Shown piece after piece: positions 34,349 to 48,300 of a stretch of 64,000 bases of DNA. How positions within the stretch are numbered: position 1 is the first letter of the stretch; each line of letters opens with the position of its first letter. The DNA comes from Biomphalaria glabrata (taxonomy: Eukaryota; Mollusca; Gastropoda; Planorbidae), in assembly GCF_947242115.1 (NCBI RefSeq), contig NC_074723.1, positions 30,289,543 to 30,353,542 of the forward strand. Direction: 5' to 3'. Below the pieces are notes generated by a model that was given only the letters and a program-made list of their open reading frames with translations, made no database searches and was not told the origin of the DNA. Position numbers and translations under genes: made by a program.

Positions 34349-36237
34349 CAGAGCCGCCGCTACCTATTGTGCAAGGTGTGCATTGCACGCAGGCGGCCGA
34401 ATGTAAGGGGCGGCCAAATCATTTCCAAGAATAATTTTTCTTTAAATTTTTGGTTTAATAATTTAAAAAAAAAATATTTTATTTAAATTCTACTGATTCC
34501 ATTATCCTTTGAACACTAGGAGGAGGGGGGTAGAGACGACATTTGCACAATAAGAAGTTATTTTGGAAACTTAAGAAGAAAAACGCGAGGGTTTCCCACG
34601 GGTTTTTCCATAAGCGCCGACTCTTTCCTGACTTTGAATTTTCGTGGGTTGTTTGTAATATTTGTTTTGAGTTGAATAGCCCGCCCTGTAGATAGATCTA
34701 GTAATTAGAATTTTAGAAAGTCAATTTTAAAACATTGTCACGTTGTATCTCGAATTGGGGGGAGGGGGCGCAACTTCCTGACAAAAAGAGGTGTTGTAGA
34801 GTGTGTGTGTTTCCTAGGCGGCGTTAAGAAGAGGTTAAGCGATTGATTGGTGGTTATGCATTTAAGATGATGAAATTAGCATAATTCAAATGTAAAACGG
34901 CAGACAATCTTGAAACTTGAAAGAATATAGACGTTATTTTGTGGTGAGCTAGATTTCGTTTAAATATCAGTAAATTTCATCAATATTAGATCTCTATCTC
35001 AATTTAAATCTGTGAAAATTGTAATAAAAATTATATTGTTTTTTGTTTACATAAGAAGTTTGTTCAAGTTATTTAAAGCTTATTTATATAAAACGTCTTC
35101 ATTGGTTCAGTTGTACTAGCTAGCTGTATGTAGCGACAAGTCAACGACCAACTAACAACAAAGAGAGGGGGCGGCGAAAACATGTTTTATTTTCAGTGTA
35201 ATTTATTTGAATATTAGTAAAATTACATGTTCAAAAAATAAAATTTCTTAAGTAGGAGACGGCGTTTTATCTTCTAATAAGATTGTTTTAAATGTAAACC
35301 GCTTTTTGCGAGGCGCTTAAGCAACAATATGGGTCAAAACGTTTTCAAGAAAACATTTTAAAACGTCTCCGCTAGTGCTATTCTTCTGGATTTTATTTTG
35401 TCTCAGAATAGTCGAATTTCTTCCGCCTATTGCACTTTATAATAGTGACGACTTTTGTGTGAAAAAAAACCTCCGCGACAGAGACGTCTTACTTAACACG
35501 AAGAATATTGTTAAAAAGCTCACGCCCATTACAGACGTACGTACGCAATATTTAGGCCTAGCTAGAATGTCCCTCGCATAATACTATTGGCCAGGGCTGC
35601 CTCTTTATTATTAGATTTAATATGGCCCTCGACTTTTTTTTTATTAGGATGAATAGTGCGTTCTGAAAGAAAACACATTAATATTAGCCTTTTAAAAATT
35701 CTCTCTTCTTACTAAGAGAAAAAGGCCAGCAGACGTTTAGCGCCGAGTCCCGCCCGGAATCAAACCCTTTACCGACTTGAGCGAAGACCTGCCGCATCTT
35801 CGATTCTATTTCCATGAAGAAACTTTTGCAACACTATTCGGAAAAAACAACTGATTATAAACATATTATATATAGGTTTGTGAAACTGACTCATTTTAGT
35901 GAAATTTCATTACCTAAATTTGGATTCTATACATATAAATGAAAAATAAAACCTAAAAAGTGTGTTATATTTAAAACATAGTTTACTTTCTTTTTCATTA
36001 CATTCTTTACAAAAAAATGCAAAGTTAAAATTGAAAATAAAAAATCTTAGAGGGAATGGGGATACGACAACGATGCGAATAGGAAAAGAAAAAGAAATGG
36101 TACAAAAATGGATTAAATCAAAGAGCGCTTAATGTACAGTGTCCAACTCAGTCTTAATAAATTTTTTTCTAAAAAAAAAGGGGGGCGGCATTTTTTAACT
36201 TCGCACGCAGGCGGCCACAACCCTCGCGGCTGCCCTG
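34349..36237 (+). mobile_element. hAT transposon remnant, 1,889 bp, just upstream of CYP4 gene 1
   Basis: Ends CAGAGCCGCCGCTACC and (complemented) CAGGGCAGCCGCGAGG share inner text 'gcacgcaggcggcc'. The 8-bp flanks atctctaa (34341-34348) and ttctctaa (36238-36245) differ at one base. Plus-strand pieces near 35440-35690 (ARMSLA then WPGLPLYY-type text) align loosely with the ZBED-type hAT region seen again at 62160-62400; stops interrupt it. Other end fragments of this family are at 14951 and 51240-51302. Confidence 0.72.
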
Positions 36238-36245
36238 TTCTCTAA

Positions 36246-36397
36246 TACCCAGACCTGATTTCCTTGAGATACATAGTAGCTTCGTGACTGACGGAAGCTA
36301 AGAACGTGATTGACTGCACGAACTTTTGTCATATTATTGTTGCTATTTTTTTCAATCTCTATTTTTTTATTTATTTATTATTTGATTTCAGTGAAAT
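36246..36397 (+). promoter_or_regulatory. 5' flank of CYP4 gene 1 with a likely 5'-UTR splice acceptor
   Basis: A T-rich tract ending in AG (36390-36391) sits six bases before the ATG at 36398. It looks like a strong 3' splice site, so the ATG exon probably starts at 36392 and an upstream non-coding exon is spliced to it. The true promoter may therefore lie beyond the hAT element that ends at 36237. No TATA box or initiator is obvious. This is inference from the sequence; transcript data would settle it. Confidence 0.45.
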
Positions 36398-39300
36398 ATG
36401 CTAGTCACCTACATTATATCCGCCATATTGGCATACTTTGTTGTCAAGTATGCCTTAAAGATCTATTACTACCGTAAAGCATACTTCAAGCTGCCAACTA
36501 TACCAAACTATAGCTACCTGACTGGAACATTGCACATGGTAGGTAAACTCTTATACATTGTCATCTTGAACATGAGTATTAATTGATTGACTCTCATTAA
36601 CTGTACAGAAAATCACATTTCTAAAACATCCTTACCTAGACACCTTTTGGGTGTGGCCAGGGGATGATTGTTTGTGGTGGTTTTATTTATTTATTTGAAG
36701 TTACCGAAAGTTATAACTAGACTATTTTGTTTACCAAATTTAAATCTTTGACTATTAAATCAACTATATATACTTTTCATTAATTAACATAAATGACTTA
36801 CCAAATTGCATTAGTTCATGAAAAAAAGTCAGATTATTTGCAGACGATTGCATAATATATAGAACAATAAAAACAAAACAAGTTACAGAAATTTTACAAA
36901 GAGAATTATATGAATTGCAGAAATGGGAATACAATTTTAGCATTGGCTTTTCACCCAGATAAATGTCAGTTATTAAGAGTAACAAAAAAAACTAAAATAA
37001 ATTTCATTTATCTTATTCATGGTAAACCATTAACACAGACTAAAAAAGCAAAATACCTAGGTGTTATAATAAATGAAAAACTGTCATAGAATTCCCATAT
37101 TGATGAAACTATTAACAAATCAAACAAAGCATTAGGGTTTATTAAAAGAAATGTCTATAAATCAAATAAGAACATAAAACTAAAATGTTATCTAACCTTG
37201 GTAAGGCCAATAATAAAATATGCGTCCTCTGTTCGGGACCCTCAACTCAATAAAATATTAAGAAACTGGTACAGTCACAAAATAGAACAGTGACATTCAT
37301 AACAAACGAATATTCACATTTGACTAGAGTAAAACCTTTAGTAAAATCTCTAAATTTAGAAAGCCTTCAGGAGAGAAGACTCAAAAGTAAAGTAGCAATT
37401 ATACAGAAAAGACTGAAGCCTAAATGTCATGTATTATATCTATTTATATCCTTGAATTGAAATCACCCTGTCAAGATTTTAGTTCTTGTATTGCTGCAGT
37501 TGTGTTCACAATTTTGTCATCCAACTCCACTATGACTAGTCGCCAATAAGTCTAGACCCATCATTTTACACCTCTTGCTATGCATGCTTACTTTTTCTAA
37601 CACCTGAATCTTTTTCTCTTGTACTGACCCAATAGGTAGCCAATAGGATGTTTGTGTGGTAACTCTGGACTGTTATTTGTTCAGTGGTGCCGGGTTCAAA
37701 CACAGTCCACTCCCCCCCCCCCCTTTTCATGCGGGAGTTTTGGGCTAGTATTTATAGATTATCTTCAGTTCTGAAGAAACATCCAAACAAAAATGTTTAT
37801 CAATAAGAAATTGTTTCATGTCATTTTTACATGTACATGTCTTTGTGGTTCTAAACAGCTAGAGGCTAGATTTTGATCTAAGTCAAAATCTAGGGCTTCT
37901 AGATTCTCTGGAATTAAAGAAATGTGATCTATACTGTCTCTTAGTTCTAGATCTGAATCAGAATCTAAATGTAAAGGGTCATTGCAGAAAATAAGCATAT
38001 TTACTGTCATATTTTTAAGTAATCCTATAAAATGCTACTCAAAAGAAAGAAAATAGCCCTCAAAGCAAGTAGGGCCTTGAGATTCCAGGATACACTAACA
38101 CACATATGTATTGGCATTATAATGGCATATGTATTTTTTTAAAAATCGTATAAAAAGCTTTCAACACAAATACATTATAAAGTTTTGTTTTTTTTATTCT
38201 CTAGTGTTCTCCCTTTATCAATTTCAAAGATTGAAAATTGCCTTGGTATACATGATAAATTGGATAGTAAATTAGGATAACATGTCAATAAAAACATGTT
38301 AAAACTAATGGTTTTCATGGTTTACAATAACCTCTTTTTTTTTTTAATCTCACAAAGTTGCCTTCTTAAGAGGTCTTCAAATTTATTTTTTTGCTTAGTT
38401 CCCAGGAAATAATGAAGAAGGTCTCAATTTTGATTTTGAAAATGCCAAAAAGTATTGCTACTTCCACTTGGTGTGGGCAGGTCCATTCATCCCAGCAGTC
38501 ATCACTTACCATCCAGATGTTGTAAAGACCATTCTCAAATCATCAGGTACGTTATGTTTCTTTTTGGAGATTTTTGTTATTGTTATATTTTGTAAAAGGG
38601 AGATCAGCATAAGTGTTCAGTAGCTATGTGGTAACATCCTGTTTATTGTTTGGCTTTAGTTAAAATAAACTAGTTTAATGTAATTGTTCTCAATACTTAG
38701 CTTTTAGAGATATTCTCAACAGTTCTATCTGCTCATTTACAAAAGGATTAGGGTTCATTCTTGGATTATCTAAACATGAACTGTGTACCAAAATATTCTA
38801 TTTTATAATATCCAGGGGCGTAGCTAGGAATTTTCCATTGTTTGGGGGCCCAGGGGGCTTGACTTTTCTGGGGGCCCCTGCATTTTGCATAATATTTAAT
38901 TTTTAATGAAAATAACATTCATTTGGGGCCCCCTCAAGTGAGGGTCTGGGGGATTTTCAAATTTCCTCCTCCTCCCCCACCCTAGCTATGCCACTGATAA
39001 TATCCTCCATTGTTGCTGGATTTTCTTCTTTTAATTTGTTTAGATTAAATGGCACTAATCGTTTCTGATAATACCCAAAAGTCACTAAATAAATATGTAT
39101 CATTCTAAAATTATCTTATATATATCATTTCAGCACCAAAAACAAGAAACCCATATTGCTCTAGTCCCTATGACATGGGGATTCGGTGGCTTGGAGAAGG
39201 ACTTCTTATTGCCAATGGAGAAAAGTGGGCCCGTAGTCGAAGGCTACTGACACCTGCTTTTCATTTTGACATTTTAAAGCCTTATGTGGAGGTGTATAAT

Positions 39301-42300
39301 CAGTGTGCTGACATCCTTAATGTGAGTGTTTTTAGCTTATAACTATTAGTTCAGTATTAATTCTGGAAAAAATGGATACTGTCACGAGTCGTTGCTGTGA
39401 CCTAATTCGACCAGTTTCTAGAAGCCCAGAGTAAACATGTTAATTATAGTCATCCAATCAGAGAAAGAGGTTAAGGTAAAAAAATAGCATACGTCAGCTT
39501 CTAGAAGGTCACAGTTAATAAAATGTTTAGGGGAGAAGTTTTTATGAATCTGGAAAGTACAATTTAGAAAAGTATAAATTAGGAGAAAGTTAGTCAGTTG
39601 GGTTCCTCGCATTTTAATGTTTTTTGATAGTAATGGTCTTATGTTTACACGATTGGGTGTCCAGCAGTTAAAGTTACTTTAATTGAATTTGTATCATAAA
39701 GTTATTTCAGTAATTAATTATATCAGTTTAAGTTGTAGTATTAGAAAGTTTCATTTTATGAAGATATTTAATTCACATTATTGAATTGAGAATTCACTTA
39801 TATGTGTAATTTAAAGAAGTTTATTAAAGAAGTTAACAGAGAACACAGATGTTTCTTTAGTGTATTATCAACTCATTCATGTAATCTCTAGTGTGATGAT
39901 TCTGTTTGATCAATAATTCATATTAATATAAGAAGAAATATCAAGAAATAAATAAATAGAAATCATCACAGATACATAGGCTACAAACTAGGTTCCCAAT
40001 CCCTTACCATCAATTTCCATCTGCATTGGCATGTAAAAGAAGAGACAGACCTGTCCTTTCTTCATGCTCTTTTACTATTAGTTTTCTTGTTAAACTTTGT
40101 TTTGTATTCTTCTTCTACGGTCAAGGAATTATATCTCAGGAATTGTTCATAGCATTCCAGTTAAAACCATTGTTTGATAGTGAATAGGTCTTTAGTTTAC
40201 CTGCTAAATTGTAACTTGACTAACACATTCATGACTTAAGTTATCCATATCATGACCAACTTGTTTGTAATAGTACTTAGTTGTAACATAACTACATTAT
40301 TATTTTAATAATTGGACTTCTTACTTTCAACATGACTAACTCATTTTTGATATGACTACAAACATTGTTTAGGACAAAATTGGTGAGTTTGCAAAAAATG
40401 GGCAGTCTTTTGACATGTATAATCTGATCAATCTGGATGCCTTGGACATCATCTTGAGGTGTGCATTTTCTTATCAGTCAGATTGCCAGACCAGAGGGTG
40501 AGTATAAAAGTCAATCTTACTCAAGTGTAATGCTACAAGGCAATAGAAGCAGTGATGTTTAGGGTGTGGGTTGGAGGCTTGACTCTTTTGTTTTTCTAAA
40601 TCAAAGCACTTGCTAGGAACTACAAAATGGTTGTTATAGTTTTCCTCTCTTTAGTGTCTTCTAAATGGTGACCTGATAAGGATGGGTTAATTGATCAACT
40701 GCAATCAAAACTCTTTAACCAATTTTTGGTATCTCCTATTCTGGTATTATGTTTTCAGTTTTTATGAATGTAAATTATAGGATGTTCCTCTCTGTAATGA
40801 TTGACTGTGTGGTTAGTGCTCTGGGCTGTCATTGGATGACAATTATGGTTCAGGGTTTTAGCCCTACTCATCACCATTCTTCGCCAGCTTGCAGGAGGGT
40901 TGAGCTAGGATGTAATTACCCTCATATCTGAAGGAACATCCAAAATGTGTAAAACAAACAAATAATGTTAACAAACAATGGCTTCTTCTGTTTCCCCTTG
41001 ATTTCTTTCATCTGGTACAGTATTGTAATTATACCAGTAAGCGTTTTGATATTTGCTTTGAGATTGTGTGTGTGTGTGTATATATATATATATTATATTG
41101 TTGATTACTTGTTGAATGGATAGGTTGATGGTTGCATTAAATAGCTAATAACAAAAACAATAATACAAATTAACTTTTCTTTTCCCAGGTCTAAAAATAA
41201 ATATACTACTGCAATTGCTGAACTACAATCGTTATGGTCAGGTAGAGCTTTGTACGTAGGCCTATAGTCATTTATTTTGGTTCTGTTTTCGCTCTACATT
41301 TATAGCCATAATAGTTGTTAAAATTATATTACTTTCTCAACTAGTAAATGAAATAGAAATTAAATTCATGTGTTGAATTACATTTTTTTTTCTATTTTTT
41401 GGGCAAACATAATTATGAAATCAAACAAAGTTGAAACTTAAAGGGAATCAATTAATCTTTTATTATTTTCATGACATTATATTTTCACTTTTTCACTATA
41501 TGATTGTACCTGAAATTATCAATTTAAAATTAAGATCATATTCCTTCGTATTTTCTTTTGATGTCAGTAGTGTAAGTAGGCTACATATTCTATTGAATGA
41601 TCTTTTTTTAAAAATAATAGCTTAGTGTTTTGAATATATAAATCCTTGTTTACACATTTTTTTATGGCATAAAGAAATTTATTTTAGCTCTAATCACACT
41701 TAAATTTGCTGTACAGAGTAATTAAGGTTGTATGCAATTGTGACGCCATTGCATTGTCCCTATAGAAATTAAGAAATAATATTTACTTTATCACTAATAT
41801 TATTTTTATATCACTGCTGTCATCCTTAATCTTTACAATCAAAGGCATTGCCATTATGTGGTTATTTTTAAATCAATCACAGAAAGCCACACCTGCATCT
41901 AGAGTTTATATACAGTCTGACAGCACAAGGGAAACGGTTTTACGAATTGTGTGACATTGCGCACAAGCAAGCAGAGGAAGTTATAGAAAAAAGGAAACTT
42001 GAATTGGTTAGTGAACTTTGAAATAGAAAAGACATTTGGTTTGTTACTTGTATAAAGCATTAATAAAATCTGTGATATTTTGTTTCATAGAAAAGGAAAT
42101 GTTAATTTAAGTGTTAAATTAATATAACTTTAAATGATTTACGAATACCTAATTTTTTCCTCTTTAATAAATACAAAATGGGTTGAAGATGTTAACTATT
42201 AATAATTACTTAGACTTAAACATACATTTTTTTTTATGTATTATTTTTTTACGTCTAAATCAAAAATAGATGCCCCCCTCCCCCTGGTTTTGTGGAACAC

Positions 42301-45300
42301 TGGGGATGGCAGTGGGCATAATATCAATGTGGTCCATCAGGATAACTGGGGATGGCAGTGGGTATAATATCAATGTGGACCATCAGGATAACTGGGGATG
42401 GCAGTGGGTATAATATCAATGTGGACCATCAGGATGACTGGGGATGGCAGTGGGCATAATATCAATGTGGACCATCAGGATAACTGGGGATGGCAGTGGG
42501 TATAATATCAATGTGGACCATCAGGATGACTGGGGATGGCAGTAGGTATAATATCAATGTGGACCATCAGGATGACTTAACGTTAGTTCAGCGCACATAC
42601 CCGCAACCAGTCATCTTAACATCATCTCCATCTTGTAGGATATTTTGGATAGGATATAATAATGTTTATTTCTGAATACATTTCTAAAACTTACAAGACA
42701 AAATTCGAGATAAATAGTTTCCATAACAAAATAATTGACTAGAATTTTGTTCATTTTTACTTTTATCATGTACCAGTATTAAATTTAAAATAGTTTTGTT
42801 TTTTTAATTTTCTGTGTGTTTTGAAAGGCATCAGATCCTGATTTAGTGTCAAATAAAAAATGTAAAGATTTTCTGGACACATTACTGACTGCCAGAGATG
42901 AAGACGGACAAGGTTTGAGTCCATTAGAGATCAGAAATGAGGTTGACACATTCTTATTTGAAGGTAATTTAAAAAAAAAATATAGACATATATAAACCAA
43001 CAAGAAATGCAATGGTAGATCTAAGAAGTTTTTAATTTTCTATGTTTTGTGTAATAAGTAATGTGGATGAGTGGGGAAATATAAAAATTAATGTGGAAAG
43101 TAACAGCTGCTTATTCAATCATTTGCTGCAGTATTAAACCTATTTTGTGGATGAGCATTTTGGTTCAGTAGTTCTCAGCAGTAACATGCAGATACACAGA
43201 AATGCACAGCCAAGTCCTCAGTTTCATGGATGACAAATGTGGTCCTCATAGACTATGATATAATAATAATTTAACCCTCTAGATCTCAGAGGAAAACTGT
43301 TATACACATTGAAACACTTATATTAAAAACCAGGTGTGGTCGCTGAGCGGTGAAGCGCTTGGCTTCCAAAACTAGGGGTTCCATGTTTGAATCATGGTGA
43401 AGACTGGGATTTTTAATTTCAGGATCTTTGGGCCCCTCTGATTCCACCCAGCTCTAATGGGTAGACATTTTTGGGTAAAGTAAAGGCCGTAGGTCATTGT
43501 GATGACCACAAAACCCCCGTTAACCTTAGGGCCAAAGAAACAGCTGACTGCTACATCATCTGCCCTATTGATTGCAAGGTCTGAAAGAGGAACTTTACTT
43601 TTTTATTATTATTAAAAAACCATGTCTTTATAGTAAGGCTCTAATGCATATGAGTTAACACTACATATATATCTAACATGTTGTGAACATAGTAGAGCTT
43701 CATAGTAGAGCTCTAATGCAAATGAGTTAATACTACATATATATATATATCTAACATGTTGTGAACATATAGTTAGGACTAAAGCTACATAAGAACAGCA
43801 ACTGATATAATAAAACGCATTCAGTAATGGTTCCCTTTCTGTTAAAATGTTTCTACTCTGCAGTACATCAATCATTTCCTTTTTTTTATATATATTTAGT
43901 TCTGCATCTTAATTTTTTTATTTTTTTTTTACTTAAGGTCATGACACCACAGCTAGTGGTATGACCTGGACATTGTATGCCCTAGCTGAACACCCAGAGT
44001 ACCAGGAGAAAGTTTATGAGGAGATTGTGGATGTATTACAAGATAAAGAATACATAGAATGGTAAGGGTTTTATATTATGCCATGAGCAGCAAAGAATGC
44101 TATATCTTCTAGTCCAATATCATTATTTTTTAATCTTTTGGTCTCACATCATGCATTTGCAATTGTTTTCTAACCTCAACAGTTTGTGCATATCAAGTTT
44201 CTTATGACATTTATTTGGTTGTTGTAAAATGTTTGACTTTTCTTCAGAATGGAAGATTATTAGATTACATCCTAACCTAAGCCTGCAGGACAGCAGGCTT
44301 TGGGATGGGCAGGGTTCAAACCTGGAACCATCTGAGATGTCAATCCAGAATAACAGTTTTTGTATTAAATCTTTTTTTTTTATTTTATTTATATTTTACC
44401 TAAATGTATACAAAAATCTATTATGAAATCATGTGTCATTTTATATGAAAATAGTTGTAAAAACAATTGGTTTATTATCTTTACTTCTACTTGTATCAGA
44501 AAAAAAAGAGGAAAAACAATACTTCTTTTTTGTGAGAGAAACAGTTGCATGATCAAGTACAGTGTTTCTTAAAATACTATCTTAACTTAATTAAAAATCT
44601 CAGTGTACCACCAAAATAAACAGTTGGCAAATCTCAAAAGATTGAAATGAATGTTCAAGACTGTCCTCACTAGCAGATTATTAGACGTCTCAAACACCGC
44701 CATGTTCTCAGTCCACTGTGCATATCTTATCTTATCTTATAAAATACAGACATTACTTCAAAAAAGAAGATGATAACGTCCTACGCGTCATGCATTCAGT
44801 CATGGATATAAACCAATGACCTAAATTCTTCCAAGTACCTGGTTTTCCTGGCTAGCTCAGGCATAACATTCCATGCACTAATAGCACTAGGGAAGAAGGA
44901 GCCTTTGTACAAATTTGTCCTAGCATAATATGGAACAAGGAATGTGCCTTTATCTTTGTGTCTTTCTGAGTATTTTATTAAATTTTGTTCTGGTATTTGA
45001 AGATTATGGTTCAGTGTTTTATGTATAATTGCTTCTTTACTTTTGAGTCTTCCACTCTGAAGGCTTTCTAAATTTAGTGATTTTTCTAAAGGTGTTACTT
45101 TAGTCAAATGTGAATATTCGTTTCTTATGAATAGCACTGCTCTATTTTGTGTCTGTTCCAGTTTCTTAATGTTTTCTTGAGTTGAATATCTAGTACTACA
45201 TCATATAGTCATCCTATCCTAACACCAACATTGTAGCTTCTCAATCAGTAACTCACTTAAGTTATGACTTCTAGGAGTTTTAAACAATTAATGTGATATT

Positions 45301-48300
45301 GATGGGAACAAACTACATTTTTAAGTTAATTCAATATATTTTAGTTTTTTTTTTATTTGTAAGGTGATACTAGTTTTTACTAAATTAGAATTGGAAATCC
45401 TTTGTTTGGTCTTGCATCATTATGAATGAAAATCATGTCTTTACATACTCCATATATATAGATTGTGGATATCAAACACATGAAATGTAATACAAGATGC
45501 CTATATATTTCTAATTGATCCTAACGGCGTTGCAACTTTTGATACTGCAGGTCTGACCTACCTAAGCTTGAGTTCACCACAATGTGTATAAAGGAAGGGT
45601 TACGACTCCACGCAGCTGTTCCATTCATTGAGCGCAAACTGACAGAAGATGTGAAGGTTAATGGATATACTATACCTGCAGGTTAGCTTAGTGCTTGATG
45701 ACATATGTTAACTAATCCAGGTATTTAAAATCATTACAATAAAATGTAATTTAAGTGAGATAGTAAAATCACTCTGTAGACAAGCTCTGTACAACAGAAA
45801 ATTGCAAAAGTTAAATTATTTTTTAATAAGGAATGATTAGTTTAAGTAGAAAAAAATGTGTTCTATTTGTGCATGCTATAAAAGGGAGGGAAGAACCTCT
45901 CACAAAAGTTAAATCGAATGTAATTTGGGTCTTAAAAAAAGTTATAAAACATATTCATGTGTGTGTGCACAAGACAATAAAAAATTGTGAAGAAAAGTCT
46001 GCACATTTTAAAGATGAAGTCATATAAGTTTAAGCATTAGGATATGTGCCCGAGCTGTAAAAACCACTTATACTTATCTAGGAGGCTTGAGTTTGAATCC
46101 CAGCTTGAGCTGTGGTGTTTTAGCTGTGCACCTAAAAGCAGCATGGAAACCTCCCAGATATCGCCTCCCCCAGATACCTCATCCCCACACATGTCCATGA
46201 AAGAAATAAGACCATAGCACACTGAGCATGCTACAAGTATGAAAGCTGCACTCAGAAAAAGAAATGATTTTAAACAAATCTAGCTTGTAAAACTTGAATT
46301 CTCAACTGAAAAATTACTGTACTATTTTTTAATGGTGAAACAGAATTTTTTGTATTGGCTTAAAACATTTCTTAATTAACTTTGTAGGAACTAGAACTGC
46401 TGTCCACATATGGATACTTCATCATAATCCCCATGTATGGGAAGACCCTCTTGAATACAAGCCTGAAAGATTTCATCCAGACAATCAAAAAAACATGGAC
46501 CCATTTCAGTTTGTGCCATTCTCTGCAGGACCTAGGTAATGAATAATAACACCCTTCTATTGATATATAAATCTTGTTTCTTAAAATCTTGTAACTTGAG
46601 AAAACTAACCTAAAACTAATGTTTGACACTTGCACCTCAAAATTTTTTTTTTTTTTATGAGATTAGATTGTTTGCTAAGTTTTCATGCAGCAACTAAGGA
46701 GATTTAAAAAAAATCTTTTCTACAGATTTTTGTTGTATTTATAATACTAAAAATATACAGATTGTAATGTTGAACTGTAAGATTAAATCTTGGAGAGGAC
46801 TGTCAGTCATCCTTATTAAATACTCCAATTTAATTCATTTTAGATAGACTCTATTACCACAACCACACGACATATCCATGGGAGGCGCCATGTAATGAAC
46901 ACTATTCTCTGACAACCTGGACAGTGAAGGTGGCACGTTTTTGTAGAGTTGACCTGTCTCCATACAGAGCTAACTCACCATGCATACCAGATATTCCCCT
47001 CAGATTGCCATTGTTTTTATGTACTACTGCACATTCGTATGGCAGATGGTCAATCGTCTATTTGTGTAGTTGACAGAGTCAACAGTGCAAGTCAAAGTTT
47101 GCCTTGAATTTGGCAAAGTATGCTCTGATTGGGCAGTGCCCTGTTCTGAACCTGGCAATCATTACCTGTTCTTTCCAGTCTAGTTGCCACCATTTGTCCG
47201 ATTTAGTGGGTCCCTTCAGATTCTTCCATACCTCCCTGCTTGTGCTTCCATTTTCCCAGTTCCGTTGCCACTTCTCTCTCATCCATTTGCAAACAGTCAC
47301 CTGAGCCTGCTCAAGCAGTTTGGTCCAGTTTGGAACCTAGCTTGGCTAATAAATCTCCTTTCCTTCTATACTGACATATCCAACACTCAGTATGGCACTG
47401 CTTAACAACTGAAAATAAATCAGCATGCAATCAGCATCATTTCCTAAATAGATGTTATATTTGTATTTCCAGAAATTGTATAGGTCAGAACTTTGCAATG
47501 AATGAAATGAAAACCACAATTGGTAGAATTATAAAAAAGTAAGTAAAATAAAAGTAAAATACTAATTATTGTATAGACAGTTTTACTTCATTACAAAACT
47601 TCTATCAACTCTTTTCTGGCTGGTAAAAAGTGTGTATATGTTATATTTCCCACACCCATTCTTGTATCAAGTTGAAACTTCGCACAAAAGTTTTTCGACA
47701 TTGACAAGACATGAATCAGTAAAAAAAAAAGTAATCAATTAGACGATTAATTGCTAGTAATTATTTTGTCTAATAGCAACAAAGAAACTAATACTTCAAT
47801 ATTCACATATATGGCTAAATTTGTTTGGGTTTAGTCCACTTATATAATTAACTTCTGTGATCAAGTTGATACTTTAAACAATTATTTCTTGTACCTATCA
47901 GAACATAAATCAATAACAAAAATACTGAATTAGTTAATTAATTATTGGTTATTAATTTTTTTTTTTGTAGATATCAATTAAGGGAAATAACTTCTATATT
48001 ATTAGTAGATATAGTTTTAAGGATGAAGTTGTTCCCCTTTAGATAAGCTTTTTTTTTGTTTTTAAAGATTTTTTATGTTTTTGCTTTTTTCCCTTTGTAT
48101 GAAATTATCTTTTGAAGGAGCGTCTGCAATTTATGAGATAAGATAACAAGATAATTAAATTTAATTACTTTCATATTTGATTATGTCAGTGTTCCCTCAT
48201 AAACAAGATTCTTTTAAATCTTTTGCCAGTTTCAAACTGAGATTAGACCCTGACCAGAAAGCTCGTCGCACTCCTACAGTCACTATGAAAGCAGAGAAAG

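Noticed and set aside
39410-39510. TTCTAGAA pair as heat-shock elements of the CYP4 gene
   Set aside because: Both sit inside the solo LTR, far from the start codon; not claimed as a host regulatory site.
41252-41886. Alternative exon 5 end at 41255 with exon 6 starting at 41887
   Set aside because: It keeps the frame but uses a weaker acceptor (AAAG) and disagrees with gene 2's junction.
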